Shown piece after piece: positions 53,622 to 64,000 of a stretch of DNA of 64,000 bases (position 1 is its first letter; each line of letters starts with the position of its first letter). Under the pieces are notes generated by a model. That model saw nothing but the letters and a program-made list of their open reading frames with translations. It was not told the DNA's origin and searched no databases. A program made the position numbers and the translations under genes. Origin of the DNA: JAYODW01 sp038116745 (GTDB taxonomy: Bacteria > Pseudomonadota > Gammaproteobacteria > Ga0077536); assembly GCA_038116745.1 (NCBI GenBank), contig JAYODW010000016.1, forward strand, positions 23,583 to 87,582. The letters run 5' to 3'.

Positions 53622-54014
53622 TCAGCCGCCGAATACCTCGGTCACGTGTTCGGTGTCGAGATATTCGCGGACCGCGGCAATCTTGCCGTCGCGGCACACG
53701 ATCATGAAGTGATAGATGTTGCGGTAGGTCTTGCCGTTGTTGATCTCGGCGTAGGACTCGGCCTCGACTGACACGCGGTCGTCTTCGGCCGTGAGCTGCT
53801 TGGGCGTTACTGTGATGCCTTTGGGCGCTGAACCGGTAACGTCACCCAGCAGTTTGGCGAATTCCGCTTTCGAATACGTACCGGATAAAGCAGTTGTACC
53901 GGCAACCCACCAGGTCGCGTCGTCGCTCAGCATGTCAACCGCTTCATCGAAGCGGCTGGCAGAAAAGGCTTCCCAGAAGCGCGTGACCAGCGCTTTGTTT
54001 TCAGTCGTTCCCAT
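53622..54014 (-). CDS. SnoaL-like / nuclear transport factor 2 family protein
   Basis: 130 residues. A single NTF2-like cone fold, recognised by TRFWEAFSASRFDEAVDMLSDD near the start, seen as FWEAFSASRFDEAVD, and YRNIYHFMIVCRDGKI. Members include ketosteroid isomerases and many orphan proteins. No specific substrate can be given. GAGGAGAAC precedes ATG 54014. Confidence 0.88.
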   Translation of the reverse strand: MGTTENKALVTRFWEAFSASRFDEAVDMLSDDATWWVAGTTALSGTYSKAEFAKLLGDVTGSAPKGITVTPKQLTAEDDRVSVEAESYAEINNGKTYRNIYHFMIVCRDGKIAAVREYLDTEHVTEVFGG

Positions 54015-54587
54015 GGTGTTCTCCTCGTCTTAGTTAATGTGCCCGAACGGCTGACGGGCATCATCTTGAATTGACGGTGAACGGGCAATGCCTGCGGCTA
54101 CTTCCCGTGCTCAGCGCCCTGTCGTTCTGCCGGACAGATTGATAGCCGGGTCGCATGAGACTGTGGCTGCATCTAAAGGACGCCGGATACCCGAAAGCGA
54201 TGCGCATTGCGGTCACGGTCGTCAAACCCACACCAGGGAGGGGTAAGATCAGGTTTCCACACGGCGTGGACCGCACGTAAAACTGTCGGCTGTGTCACAT
54301 TTCCTCAAATAAATGACAGATACTCCCGAAAGATGCGGACCGTGGCGGGACCGTTCCAGCAGAAACGCGGCCTGAGAAAGTCTGACATTGAGAGGTCGGA
54401 GGGACCTCGGGACGCGCAGGTTCCGATAGCAGCTTCCGGGTCCGGAGGGATGGATGCTGATGGCTGCTGGTTGAGGGCGAAGACCCGGTGAATGTCCCGG
54501 GGATCGTCTACTCTTGTTAAAGTGACGGGAAATCAAGGACCGCACCCAGAGCGTGGTTCCGCAACTGAAGGACCAGGGGAGCCCTCG
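54015..54587. other. Long non-coding leader region of the giant protein gene
   Basis: 573 nt with no convincing gene. It contains a hairpin GAGGTC-GGAGG-GACCTC at 54392-54408 and a purine-rich 3' part. The promoter of the giant gene must lie here. A cyclic-di-GMP riboswitch was looked for by eye and not seen. Confidence 0.45.
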
Positions 54588-55941
54588 ATGGGGTCAGCCA
54601 GACGGCTAACGACGTTTTTGAAATTCGCAGCGGCATCGCGGTGGTCCGGCATGGTCCTGCTCGCGGTTCTGGTCGCTTTATCAGGCGGGTCTGAGGGCGT
54701 TCCATCTGCTGGTGCGGCTGAGGCGATGGCCGCGCATTCGGCACAGTCGTCCAGCTTCCCCGGACGGGGTCAGCCTCGCCTGGCTGAAATTCCGGTTTCA
54801 GGCCGCGGCGCGCTGTCTGCGGAAACAAACGCCGAAGACACAGGCAGCCCGATAGAGCCGGCCGCAGCGGCGGCTGGTGCGGATGCAGGCTGGCTGGGCC
54901 GAATCAAGGCCGACCTCCAACGCCAACAGTACGCGGTGCGGCAGGCGCGCCCTGATACCAGCGGCACGGTGGAAGATGTTCCGCCGCGCGCCCGTAATCG
55001 CGCGCACCAGTTCAACGTGGTCTTCGGCAGCAGCGGGGTGGTGCTCGAGGGTGGCAGCGTCGAGCAGCCCTGGCGCTGGCAGATGCGGCTGGCAGCATTT
55101 GGCCCCCCGGAGCAGCTGCGTCCGATTCCGCCGGGGGAACGGGTCGTCAAAGAACAGCGCCTCGAATATCGGCGGGGGGCGGTGACCGAGTGGTACGTCA
55201 ACGATAAGCGTGGTCTGGAGCAGGGCTTCACGCTGGATGAAGCGCCGGCCGGCGTCACCGACAGGCTGCAGTTGTTCGTCGCCAGCGAGGGGCTGCACGC
55301 GACGGTCAGCGCAGACCATATCCTGCTGCATGACGCAGCTGGAACGACCCGCTTGAGGCTGGACGCTCTGCGCGCCTGGGATGCCACGGGACGCGAGCTC
55401 AGTTCGCACTTTGAAAACGTGGACGGCGGTTTTGCCATGACGGTCGCTATGGCAGATGCGGTGTACCCGGTAACGGTGGACCCGCTGGTGACAACGGTAC
55501 CGCCGCTGGAGACCAAAGCGGACACGCTAATAAACGTCCGTCAGGCACCGCCTTACACCGTGCAGGACTACGACGTGACGGTGGCGCCTGCAGGTGATGT
55601 AAATGGCGACGGCTATGCTGATGTCATCGTTGGCGCTTCGCAATACGACACCGGATTGGATGATCCTGGAGGACTTAACGAAGGCGCTGCTTTTCTCTAT
55701 CTGGGGTCTGCTGACGGTCTGAGAGCAGAGCCTGCGTGGACCGGGCTGGGCGCGCAGTCGTCATCCGATTACGGAGGTGCCGTGTCTGCGGCGGGCGATG
55801 TCAATGGCGATGGCTATGCTGATGTCATCGTTGGCGCTTCGCAATACGACACCGGATTGGATGCTACTGGAGACCTTAACGAAGGAGCTGCTTTTCTCTA
55901 TCTGGGGTCTGCTGACGGTCTGAGAGCAGAGCCTGCGTGGA
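54588..55941 (+). CDS. Giant secreted FG-GAP/TSP3/peptidase protein, N-terminal part (ends at assembly gap)
   Basis: From ATG 54588 (AGGGGAG upstream) 451 residues are readable before the run of N. A long signal peptide (hydrophobic about 20-45) comes first. Residues about 95-310 form a beta-rich domain of the kind that precedes FG-GAP repeats in myxobacterial and planctomycetal surface proteins (GLEQGFTLDEAP, ending VYPVTVDPL). Two FG-GAP repeats with GDVNGDGYADVIVGAS follow. The frame continues after the gap when the N are removed. ATG 54492 is open upstream but has no ribosome-binding site or signal peptide. Confidence 0.85.
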
Positions 55942-56115
55942 NNNNNNNNNNNNNNNNNNNNNNNNNNNNNNNNNNNNNNNNNNNNNNNNNNNNNNNNNNN
56001 NNNNNNNNNNNNNNNNNNNNNNNNNNNNNNNNNNNNNNNNNCCGGGCTGGGCGCGCAGTCGTCATCCCTTTACGGAGGTGCCGTGTCTGCGGCGGGCGAT
56101 GTAAATGGCGATGGT
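55590..56115 (+). repeat. Near-identical 201-nt tandem FG-GAP-encoding repeats, interrupted by the gap
   Basis: The segment with GATGT..AATGGCGA..GGCTATGCTGATG recurs with a period of 201 nt (67 codons), at 55602 and 55803, and again at 56104 after the gap. Within the first two copies nearly every base is the same. The third is diverging after the repeat core. This is the cause of the assembly break. Confidence 0.9.
55942..56041. other. Assembly gap (100 N)
   Basis: Exactly 100 unknown bases, the usual scaffold placeholder. The left flank ends ..GCGTGGA and the right flank starts CCGGGCTGG, exactly the junction seen intact at 55740/55741. Deleting the N restores both repeat phase and reading frame. 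The true gap should be zero or a multiple of 201 nt. Confidence 0.98.
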
Positions 56116-59100
56116 TTCGGTGACCTCCTCGTTGGAGCGCGTGCCTTCAACGGGAACTCCGGTAAGGTTTACGTTTATCTCAGTCAGAAAGACGTTGGCA
56201 GCGGGGAGTGGCTTGGGGTTGACTCCGTTGCTGCCTGGACGGCGGAAGGCGCAGCCGGATCCTGGTTCGGCTTCTCCGTCTCATCTGCGGGCAGGCTCAA
56301 TGACGACGTTTTTGACGACGTCGTAATCGGTGCCCCATTCTCGGACTCCGCCTACATCTATCTGGGTTCTGCCGACGGTTTGTCTTCGGTTCCCGATTGG
56401 AGCTCAGCCGGACAGGAGGTCCAGTTTGGTTTCTCTGTCGCCGGGGGGGGCGATGTCAACGGCGATGGGCGTGGGGATGTTGTCGTCGGCGCGCGGAACG
56501 CAAACAAGGCTTTCGTCTACTACGGCACCGCCGATTTCTCGACGTTTGTTTCTGGTGCCGAATCCGCCAGGAGCACCCTGACAGGCGCAGGCTCCTTCGG
56601 CTGGTCGGTCTCCTCGTCAGGCGATGTCAACGGTGATGGTATCGACGACGTCATAGTTGGGGCCCCGGGCGATGGTGCCTCCGGCGCTGCGTTTATATAT
56701 CTCGGCCAGCAGGATCTCGGCATTTCGGCCGATGCGGCCTGGACGTCTCAAGCCGATTCGGGCTCGAACTTCGGCCGCGCCGTGCGCTTTGCCGGAGACG
56801 TGGATGGTGACGGGTTTGGGGATGCGCTTGTGGACTACTATGCGTCTGCAGGAGCTGTGCTCTACAGCTTTTACGATGCAAGCAATGACAGCGATAGCGA
56901 CGGTATCGCGGACGGCACGGATAACTGCTCTGAAAAACCAAACGCTGATCAGACAGATACTGACGACGATGGTGTGGGTGACGAGTGCGACCCTGACATC
57001 GATGGGGATGGCGTTGACAACGTGACTGACAACTGCCCGGTCGATGCGAATCCGGACCAGCTAGATCTGGACGAGGACGGCCTGGGCGATGTGTGCGATA
57101 ACGGGGACAGGGACGGAGACGATGTGCTCGACGAGGTGGACAATTGTCCCCTCGTCTATAACCCGGCTCCTCAGTCGGACACGGACGGGGACGGTCTTGG
57201 CGACGACTGCGACGATGACATCGATAACGATGGACTGCTGAACGCGGACGATCCTTTCCCCGACGACCCGGACGGAGACAACGACGGGGTGCCCGACCTT
57301 CTGGATGCGTTTCCTGACAACACTGCGGCCTCTTTGGATACCGACGAAGACGGACGACCGGATGACTGGAACCCGGGCTGTGACCAGTCGTGCCAGGACG
57401 GCTCGGGGTTAACAGTGGATTCCGATGACGACAACGACGGGCTGTCCGATACGGAAGAGAATGCCCTCGGCACCAATCCACTCAGCGCGGATTCAGATTG
57501 CGACTACGTGCCCGATCCGGATGACATTGCTCCGCTCGACCTGCAACAGGCGTTTGACCCGGGCGCGGCCGGATCGGGAGCGAACATCGATCCGGCGTTG
57601 CCTTTTGTCGAAGATTTCAGCTGCAGCAGTTTTGGCGACCAAGCGCTGACCACGGCGGAGTGGTCGCTGTCTGAACACCACGCCGTGCTCGCGCCCCGAG
57701 GCCGCCTGTTTGCGCTGTATCCCGATATCAATACCGAAGGCGTCGCGTTCGGTAGCACCTCGGACAACGAGTCTTCGGTTGCACTCGGGGATGTCAACGG
57801 CGACGGGTTCGTCGACGTGGTGGTGGGCACCTACAGCGGGGACACCAATAAGCTCTACCTGAATGACGGTGCGGGCGGGCTTGGCGCTGCGATTGCGTTA
57901 GGCGGGACATCTTCGACTCATGGTGTTGCGCTGGGTGATGTTAATGGGGACGACGCCCTTGACCTGGTGGTGGTGAACTACGGGAGCGCCAACCAGGTTT
58001 ACATCAATAACAGCGCTGGTGTGTTCGACGGTCCCTACGATATCTCTGCCGATCTGGACAATTCGCTCAGCGTGGCGCTCGCAGATCTTGACGATGACGG
58101 CGTAATGGATGTGGTGGTCGGCAATGCCGGAACGCAGGACAAGGTCTACTTTGGCAACGGAGACGGCAGCTTTGGTGAGGCAGTGTCTTTGGGTGCTGAA
58201 ATTAACAGTAGTTACGGGTTAGCGGTGGGGGATATCAATGGCGACGGTGGACCTGATGTTCTGACCGGGAACTTCAGCGATTACACGCGAATTTACCTCA
58301 ACAACAATGACAGAACTTTCGCCACATCGGGTACGCCCGTCGGTCAAATGGGCCATTCCACCACGGCCCTTGCTCTGGGCGATGTTGATGGCGATGGGGA
58401 TCTGGATCTCCTGCGTGCATCCTCCATTTCATTGGAGGCCAACGACCTATATGTCAACGATGGTGAGGGTCATTTTGACCACGCGGGCACGACGGCGTCG
58501 ACCAGTTTTCGGGTGAGTGATCTGGTCCTGGCCGATGTGGATCTCGACGGTGACTTGGACGCCGTTTTCGCGACAGATCGTCAGCTGCTTTGGATCCAGT
58601 TCAATGACGGTGCTGGCGGTTTTCAGACAGCGGCGGGCCAGGGTGTCGGCTCCGAACTCGACGACCGGGCAGCTATTGCGCTGGGCGACCTGGATAACGA
58701 TGGGGACCTCGAGATCGTGTCGGTTGCGAACGAACTCCAAAACCGGGTTTACGAGAATTTCAACGGTGGAGACGTACAGTCGGAGGCGCAAAACGTCGAT
58801 GTCGACAGCGACACGACCCGCGCTGTTGCGCTGGGCGACTTGGATGGTGATGGGGATCTGGATCTGGTTGCCGCCAATGAAGGGCCAAACAAGATCTATT
58901 TCAATGAAGGCTCCGGAGAATTCTCGGAGTTTGGTCGGGAGATTTCTCCTGGTGAGTCGCTGAATGCCGGCGAGGACCGCAGCACGGCCGTGCTGCTGGC
59001 GGATTTCGAGGGGGACGGCGATCTAGATATCGTCGTTGGTAACAGCGAAATCCTGTCGGAGTCCTATCTGAACCTGAGGTTTTACGAAAATCTCGGGGGC

Positions 59101-62100
59101 GGCAGTTTTGCGCCTGCGGCTGTTTTCGGCAACCTTCTGGACGGTACGCAGACGCTGATTGCCAGGGATATCGACAGGGATGGGGACCTTGACATCATTG
59201 CCGCAAATCAGTCCAACCCAGACAACATCACGCTGTATCTGAACAGTAACGGCACCTTTGAGTCGACAGAGGCACCTCCTGTCGTGGTCACGGTCACAGG
59301 GTCTCGACACCTCTACGAGGTGGCCGTTGCGGATCTTGATGGCGACGGATATGACGACTTCGTGGTGGCTGAATACGGACCCTCGAACAAAATCTTCTGG
59401 AATGAGGGCAATTTTGAGTTCACGCCGCAAGATTTGGGCGCGGCGGCGGCAACCAAATCTGTTGCCGTAGGGGATGTCGACAACGACGGCGATATGGACC
59501 TTGTATTCGGGGACCAGTATGGCACCCAGAAACTCTTTATCAACGAAGGCTCAAGGACGTTTTCCGCAGAGACCGAGGTGGGCAGCGTTCCCGACAACAC
59601 GACTAAAGTGACACTGGCGGACGTGGATAACGATGGGGATCTTGACCTGTTGGTTGGAAACGCGCTGCAGAGTACCGCCTGGCACCCAAACCGCGTGTAC
59701 TACAACGACAGCTCGGGCGTGTTCTCAAGCCCTTTCGAGCTGAATTCCTCGAACACTCAAGACGTGCAGCTGGCGGATGTCGACGGAGACGGTGACCTGG
59801 ACATGGTTGCTGCAACGCTGGCGCGCAACCTTATTCATCTGAACGCGCTCAACCCGCTTGACGAGCCCGGAGACCGGCGGCGCCTCGACAGGAACGTCGT
59901 GGTGTCGCGCAAAGTGAACGCGGCGGACCCGGCTATCCGGGCACTGCATCTCGACGCCGGGCTGCCGGAATCCGAGGGTGAGCCGTGTAACGTCTCGGTT
60001 GTTCTGCCGTGCAACACCGGGATTGACTACTTCCTCAGCAACAACGGCGGGCTCGACTGGTACCAGGTCGACAACCACGAAAGCTTTATTTTTCCAGAGG
60101 TAGGAAGCGACATCCGCTGGAAGGCGGCGCTGCAGTCTGGTTCTCCGGTGGTGACGCCGGTGCTGGAGCAGATTGTGATCCGGCAGGCGGGTGTGGTGGT
60201 CTCTGCGGTCAGCGGGGATACGACGGAGTCCGGTGGCGAGGTGACGTTCAGCGTGGTTCTGAACGATAGGCCGCTTGCGGATATTCAGGTGACGGTGACG
60301 AGCGCAGATCCGGGAGAAGGCACGGTGTCCCCGTCGGTGCTCACGTTCACGGACGCGAACCATGGCCAGGCACAGACGGTGACCGTCACGGGTGTAGCCG
60401 ACGGCATTGACGATGACGACGTTGTCTATGCGCTCGAATTCGCGGTGACGAGTGAGGATGCGTTTTATGACGACTTCCCCCTGTCGCCGCTGACGGTGGT
60501 CAATGCAGACATCGATTCCGGCAGCGTGTCGGTGAGCCCGGTAGCCGGGCTGGAGACTGATGAGTCCGGTGCGACGGCTGAGTTCACCGTGGTGCTCGAT
60601 TCGGCGCCGCTGTCGCCTGTGGGGATCAGTCTCAGCGTTTCAGATCCGACCGAGGGAGCGGTTTCGCCGACGAGCCTCTCCTTCACGCCGGATGACTGGA
60701 GCATCGCGCAGACGGTGACTGTGACCGGGCTGGACGATTTCGACAATGACGGTAATCAGCCATACACCGTGCAGACGTCTGCCACGGTCAGTGCAGATCC
60801 CGATTACAACGGGCTGGCCGTGACAGACGTCGAGGTTATCAATCTGGACACGGATGGCGCCTTGCCTCTCCTGACGATTTCACCCGATAGCGGCAGCTTC
60901 AACAGGGCGCAGTCGGTCCTGATGTCCTGCCTTGATACAGAGTCGGGATGTGCCGGCATCCACTACACCCTCGACGGCAGCGACCCGGGCTCTGGCTCCT
61001 CCCTGTATTCGCTGAGCTCGGGGCTTGAGGTCACCAGCGACACGACGCTGAAAGCGATCGCGTATGACAACGCGGGTAATTCCTCGGCGGTCACGACGCG
61101 GGTATATGGCTTCGATCTGATACCGCCTCTCATTGCAATCGACGCGCCGCTCAGCAACGCGCTGCTGGATCAGTTGCCCGCGGTAACGGGCACGGCGAGC
61201 GATGCGGAAAGTGGTCTCAGCCATGTTGAGCTCAGGATCAGCGGTGGTGGTAAGGGTGTGGTGGTCGCGGGCGGTCCGCTGGTGAGCGGCGAGGCGACCT
61301 GGGTCGATGTCTGCGCGCAGAGCTGTTCAAGCTGGACTTACTCGACTTCAACGCTTAACTGGGCGCAGGACACGGTTTACCTGATCGAAGCGCGTGCGTT
61401 TGACCAGGCGGGCAACGTAGCGGCCGCTTCGCGCTCGTTCCGGTATTACGCCGGGGAGCCGGCAGCGACAGATCTGAGTCTGGCCCTGTCGCAGTCGAGC
61501 ATCCTGTTCAATGGCCAGGTTGACGCGGCGGTCAAGCTGACCAAGACCGGCTACGAGGAGGCCGACCTCACGAACTCGCCGGTTTATGTGCTGGTGACCG
61601 ATCCGCTGTTTGATCCGGAACAGGCGGAGAACCCGGGTTCGCAGTACCGGATCGGCCCGTTTTTCACCAACGCTGATGGCCAGGTGACCGTCCAGGGGCT
61701 GGGGCTTGAGGGGAATGGTCTGCTGCCGGACGGCGACGATGAGGACGAGCTTCCAGACGATCTCATCTTCGACACCAAGGGAACGTGGACCCTGCAGGCG
61801 GAGTTTGACGGCAACCTCGCGCTCGCGGGATCGATTTCGCCGCCCGAGATTCTGCTGGTTGGTAGCTCTGCGGGGTATGCGATTGTTATCGAGGGAAAGG
61901 CGGATGGTGCCGAGGGGCTCGAGTCGCACCATAAAACGAGCCAGCGGGTTTATCAGACGCTGCGGGCCCGCGGCTTCGAGGACCCGAACATTTACTACTT
62001 CAGCCACTACTACAATGACGACAGCGTAGACCCGGGCCACGCTTACCGACGCTCTGACGCGAACGAGGACGGGACCCCGGACCGGCTGCAGGCTGGGGTG

Positions 62101-64000
62101 GGTATCGACGGGCTGCCGGACAAGGCGGCCATCCGTCAACTGCTTAGTGGGGAGATCTCGCTGCAGATGCTGTTCAACCCGGCGCCGCTCCACCTTGTGT
62201 TGGTTGATCACGGCACATCCACCCACGAGTTCCTGCTGGATCCTCTGGCGGCGCAGGCGGAAGACCGGGTCATCCTGGCAAGCGAGCTGGACAGCTGGAC
62301 GAGCAGTCTGGAGGCGCAGCTGGCACATGACCCCGAGGCTTCGTCTGAGCCACGGGTATTTGTGTTGGGCTACTGCTATTCGGGTGGGTTCATTTCGGAG
62401 CTGGCCGGGGAGAACCGTGTGTTGATTGCCAGCGCGGCGGCAGACGAGGAGTCCTACAAAGGGGTGCTCGAATCGGACGGGATCCGGGGCGGTGAATTCT
62501 TTCTGGACGAGCTGTTCCAGAAGCTGGGCGAAGGAGAGAACTTCAGAGACGCGTTTATTGAAGCCACAGAGAGTACCGAAACCTATACGCGAACGGCGGA
62601 TGACGGGGTCAACGCTGACAATCCTTATCTGGATGGGGCGCGACAGCATCCGCTGCTGAATGATGATGGCGACAATGTCGGAAGCAATGTCATCGACCTC
62701 TCGAGTTCGGACGGCGAGCTGGCGGCTCGGCTCATCCTCGGCACGGGTCCCAATTACAACACCAACTCGCTGGAGAACCCTGCTGAGGTGGCCGAGGTCG
62801 CGCCAACAGCGTTTCTGGATAACTCAGAGAGCGTTGCGGAGCTCTGGCTGAAAGCTAACGACAACGGCCAGGTGAGCCAGGCGTATGCGGAGGTTCGTGA
62901 ACCAGCGACGGTGCTGTCGGGCCAGGGTGGCACCGAGCAACTGAGTACGGACTATCTCAAGGTCCTGCTGCTGTCGCCGGGGCAGGCGGGCAATCCATAT
63001 CCCGATCGTTTCTTCCTCGACTTTGATGGCTTTGTGCAGCCCGGTAAGTACGAGCTTTATTACTACGTTGAGGATCAGGAAACCGAACAGGTCTCTGCCG
63101 GTGTGCGGGGTGTGGTCTACAAAGATCTGGCTGCGAACACGCCGCCGGCGCCGGCACCGGAAGACGGCAACCAGCAATGGGATTTGCTGCTTCCTGCAAA
63201 TGGCAGCGTGACAAAGACCGTCGTCCTGTTTGACTGGGAGGGCCTGGTCGATGAGCACGGGGTGAGCTACACCCTGGAGATAGCGGATGACCCGGAATTT
63301 CTCACGTTCAACGGTTATGAGGGCGTCTATCAGCAGGAAGAGCTCAGCGCTTCACAGGCCGTGGCGGATGCAGGGGCAGGGCTCAGAGATCTCACAACGT
63401 ATTACTGGCGGGTGGTTGCGATCGACGGCTACGGAAACGGGACTGAAAGTGCCGTCTTCACCTTTTCAACTGACAACGGTAACTCCCCGCATGGCGTTCT
63501 GACGGGCATTGTGCAGAGCAATCTGAGCTATGCGCGCTTATCGAGTGCGGCCGTTTCCGCACAGATAGGAACAGACGGCTTTGTTATTACTGTTGATCCG
63601 CTCGGTGCGTACATACTCATCGTGCCGCCGGGTACTGCGACTGTCACCGGCTCCAGCGCGGGTTATGTCAGCAAGGTCATCCCGAACGTAAAAGTCCCGA
63701 TCAGTACACTTGAGAACCCATCAGTAAAACTCAACATCCGTCTCGACGAAGAGGGTGGTGCTGATGAGGATTCGGACGGCGTGACCGATGACGTTGATAA
63801 CTGCGTCTCGACTCCGAATGCGGACCAGGCCGACCTGGATGGAGATGACATCGGCGACGCGTGCGACCCTGACATCGACGGCGACCAGGTAGAGAACGGT
63901 GTCGACCAATGCCCGGCGACGCCTTCGGGTGAGGCGGTCGATGCGAGCGGTTGTTCGAGCAGCCAGCTTGATACTGATGCCGACGGCGTGACCGATGACC
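56042..64000 (+). CDS. Giant secreted FG-GAP/TSP3/Calx-beta/clan CD peptidase protein, C-terminal part
   Basis: One frame stays open from 56042 to the right edge: 2,652 codons and no stop. In order it encodes: five FG-GAP repeats to 56880; TSP3 calcium repeats 56884-57540; 14 VCBS-type repeats 57720-59850; two Calx-beta-like repeats 60180-60850; a chitobiase-C-like domain 60860-61120 (HYTLDGSDPGSGS); Ig-like domains to 61860; a clan CD cysteine-peptidase domain 61861-62660 with HLVLVDHGTS and VFVLGYCYSGG; further beta domains; and TSP3 repeats from 63760. It is the continuation of 54588-55941. The C-terminus lies outside the window. Confidence 0.93.

Noticed and set aside
54015..54587. Possible cyclic-di-GMP riboswitch in the giant-gene leader
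   Set aside because: The conserved GEMM core elements were not found by eye; only a simple hairpin is present.
55590..56115. Direct repeats as a possible CRISPR array
   Set aside because: The period is 201 nt, the units are coding and nearly identical throughout, and there are no unique spacers.
56042..56123. Apparent end of the N-terminal frame (54492-56123) after the gap
   Set aside because: The frame is shifted by the arbitrary 100-N placeholder; the repeat phase shows the true frame is the one running from 56044.
61348..62649. Long minus-strand open frame (433 codons) opposite the giant protein
   Set aside because: It is antisense to a domain-bearing frame; its translation is Arg/Val-rich without recognisable domains and arises from GC-rich codon bias.

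Overview
The window is a high-GC chromosomal stretch of a gammaproteobacterium. The evidence is the left-edge order rpfE-like / recJ / prfB / lysS, known from the Xanthomonas rpf region, together with ampDE, lpxH, ppsR, aceEF and an outer-membrane TonB-dependent receptor. One run of exactly 100 N at 55942-56041 marks a draft or metagenome-derived assembly. I cannot place it below class with confidence; a marine or soil lineage near Xanthomonadales, Steroidobacterales or Woeseiales is an inference.

Layout. 1-7569: rpfE-like tail, recJ, a ZnuD-like metal receptor with a small His/Cys-rich membrane protein (minus strand), prfB with its programmed +1 frameshift, and lysS. 7596-12185 (minus): secreted 5'-nucleotidase, argG, esterase, Nudix hydrolase. 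12418-17650: HDOD protein, an unknown protein coupled to a lipoprotein esterase, and a molybdopterin oxidoreductase coupled to an alpha/beta hydrolase. 17794-27151 (plus): Na/Pi cotransporter, thiolase, DUF1329 protein, small lipoproteins, cupin, GST, DUF2058 protein, a glutaredoxin/A-type-like/rhodanese fusion, and a Rieske dioxygenase beta/alpha pair. 27100-38811 (minus): one tightly packed eleven-gene run from a PrpD-family protein through LOG, HAD and macrodomain proteins to pyruvate dehydrogenase E1 and E2 and a histidine kinase. 38909-48913: a secreted hydratase-like protein, ppsR, SRAP protein, methylene-H4MPT dehydrogenase (mtdB), nadC, an aspartic protease, egtD, ampDE, lpxH and a cyclophilin.

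49120-49623 holds four tRNA genes (Pro, Arg, His, Lys). Beyond them the content changes: a GST-like protein, a secreted sulfatase with a calcium-binding TSP3 tail, a SnoaL-like protein, and a giant secreted protein that runs off the right edge.

The giant protein is the most unusual object here. Removing the 100 N joins its two parts exactly at a 201-nt repeat boundary and in frame, giving more than 3,100 residues. Its order is: signal peptide, 7 FG-GAP repeats, TSP3 repeats, 14 VCBS repeats, Calx-beta-like, chitobiase-C-like and Ig-like domains, a clan CD (legumain/caspase-like) cysteine peptidase domain, and more TSP3 repeats.
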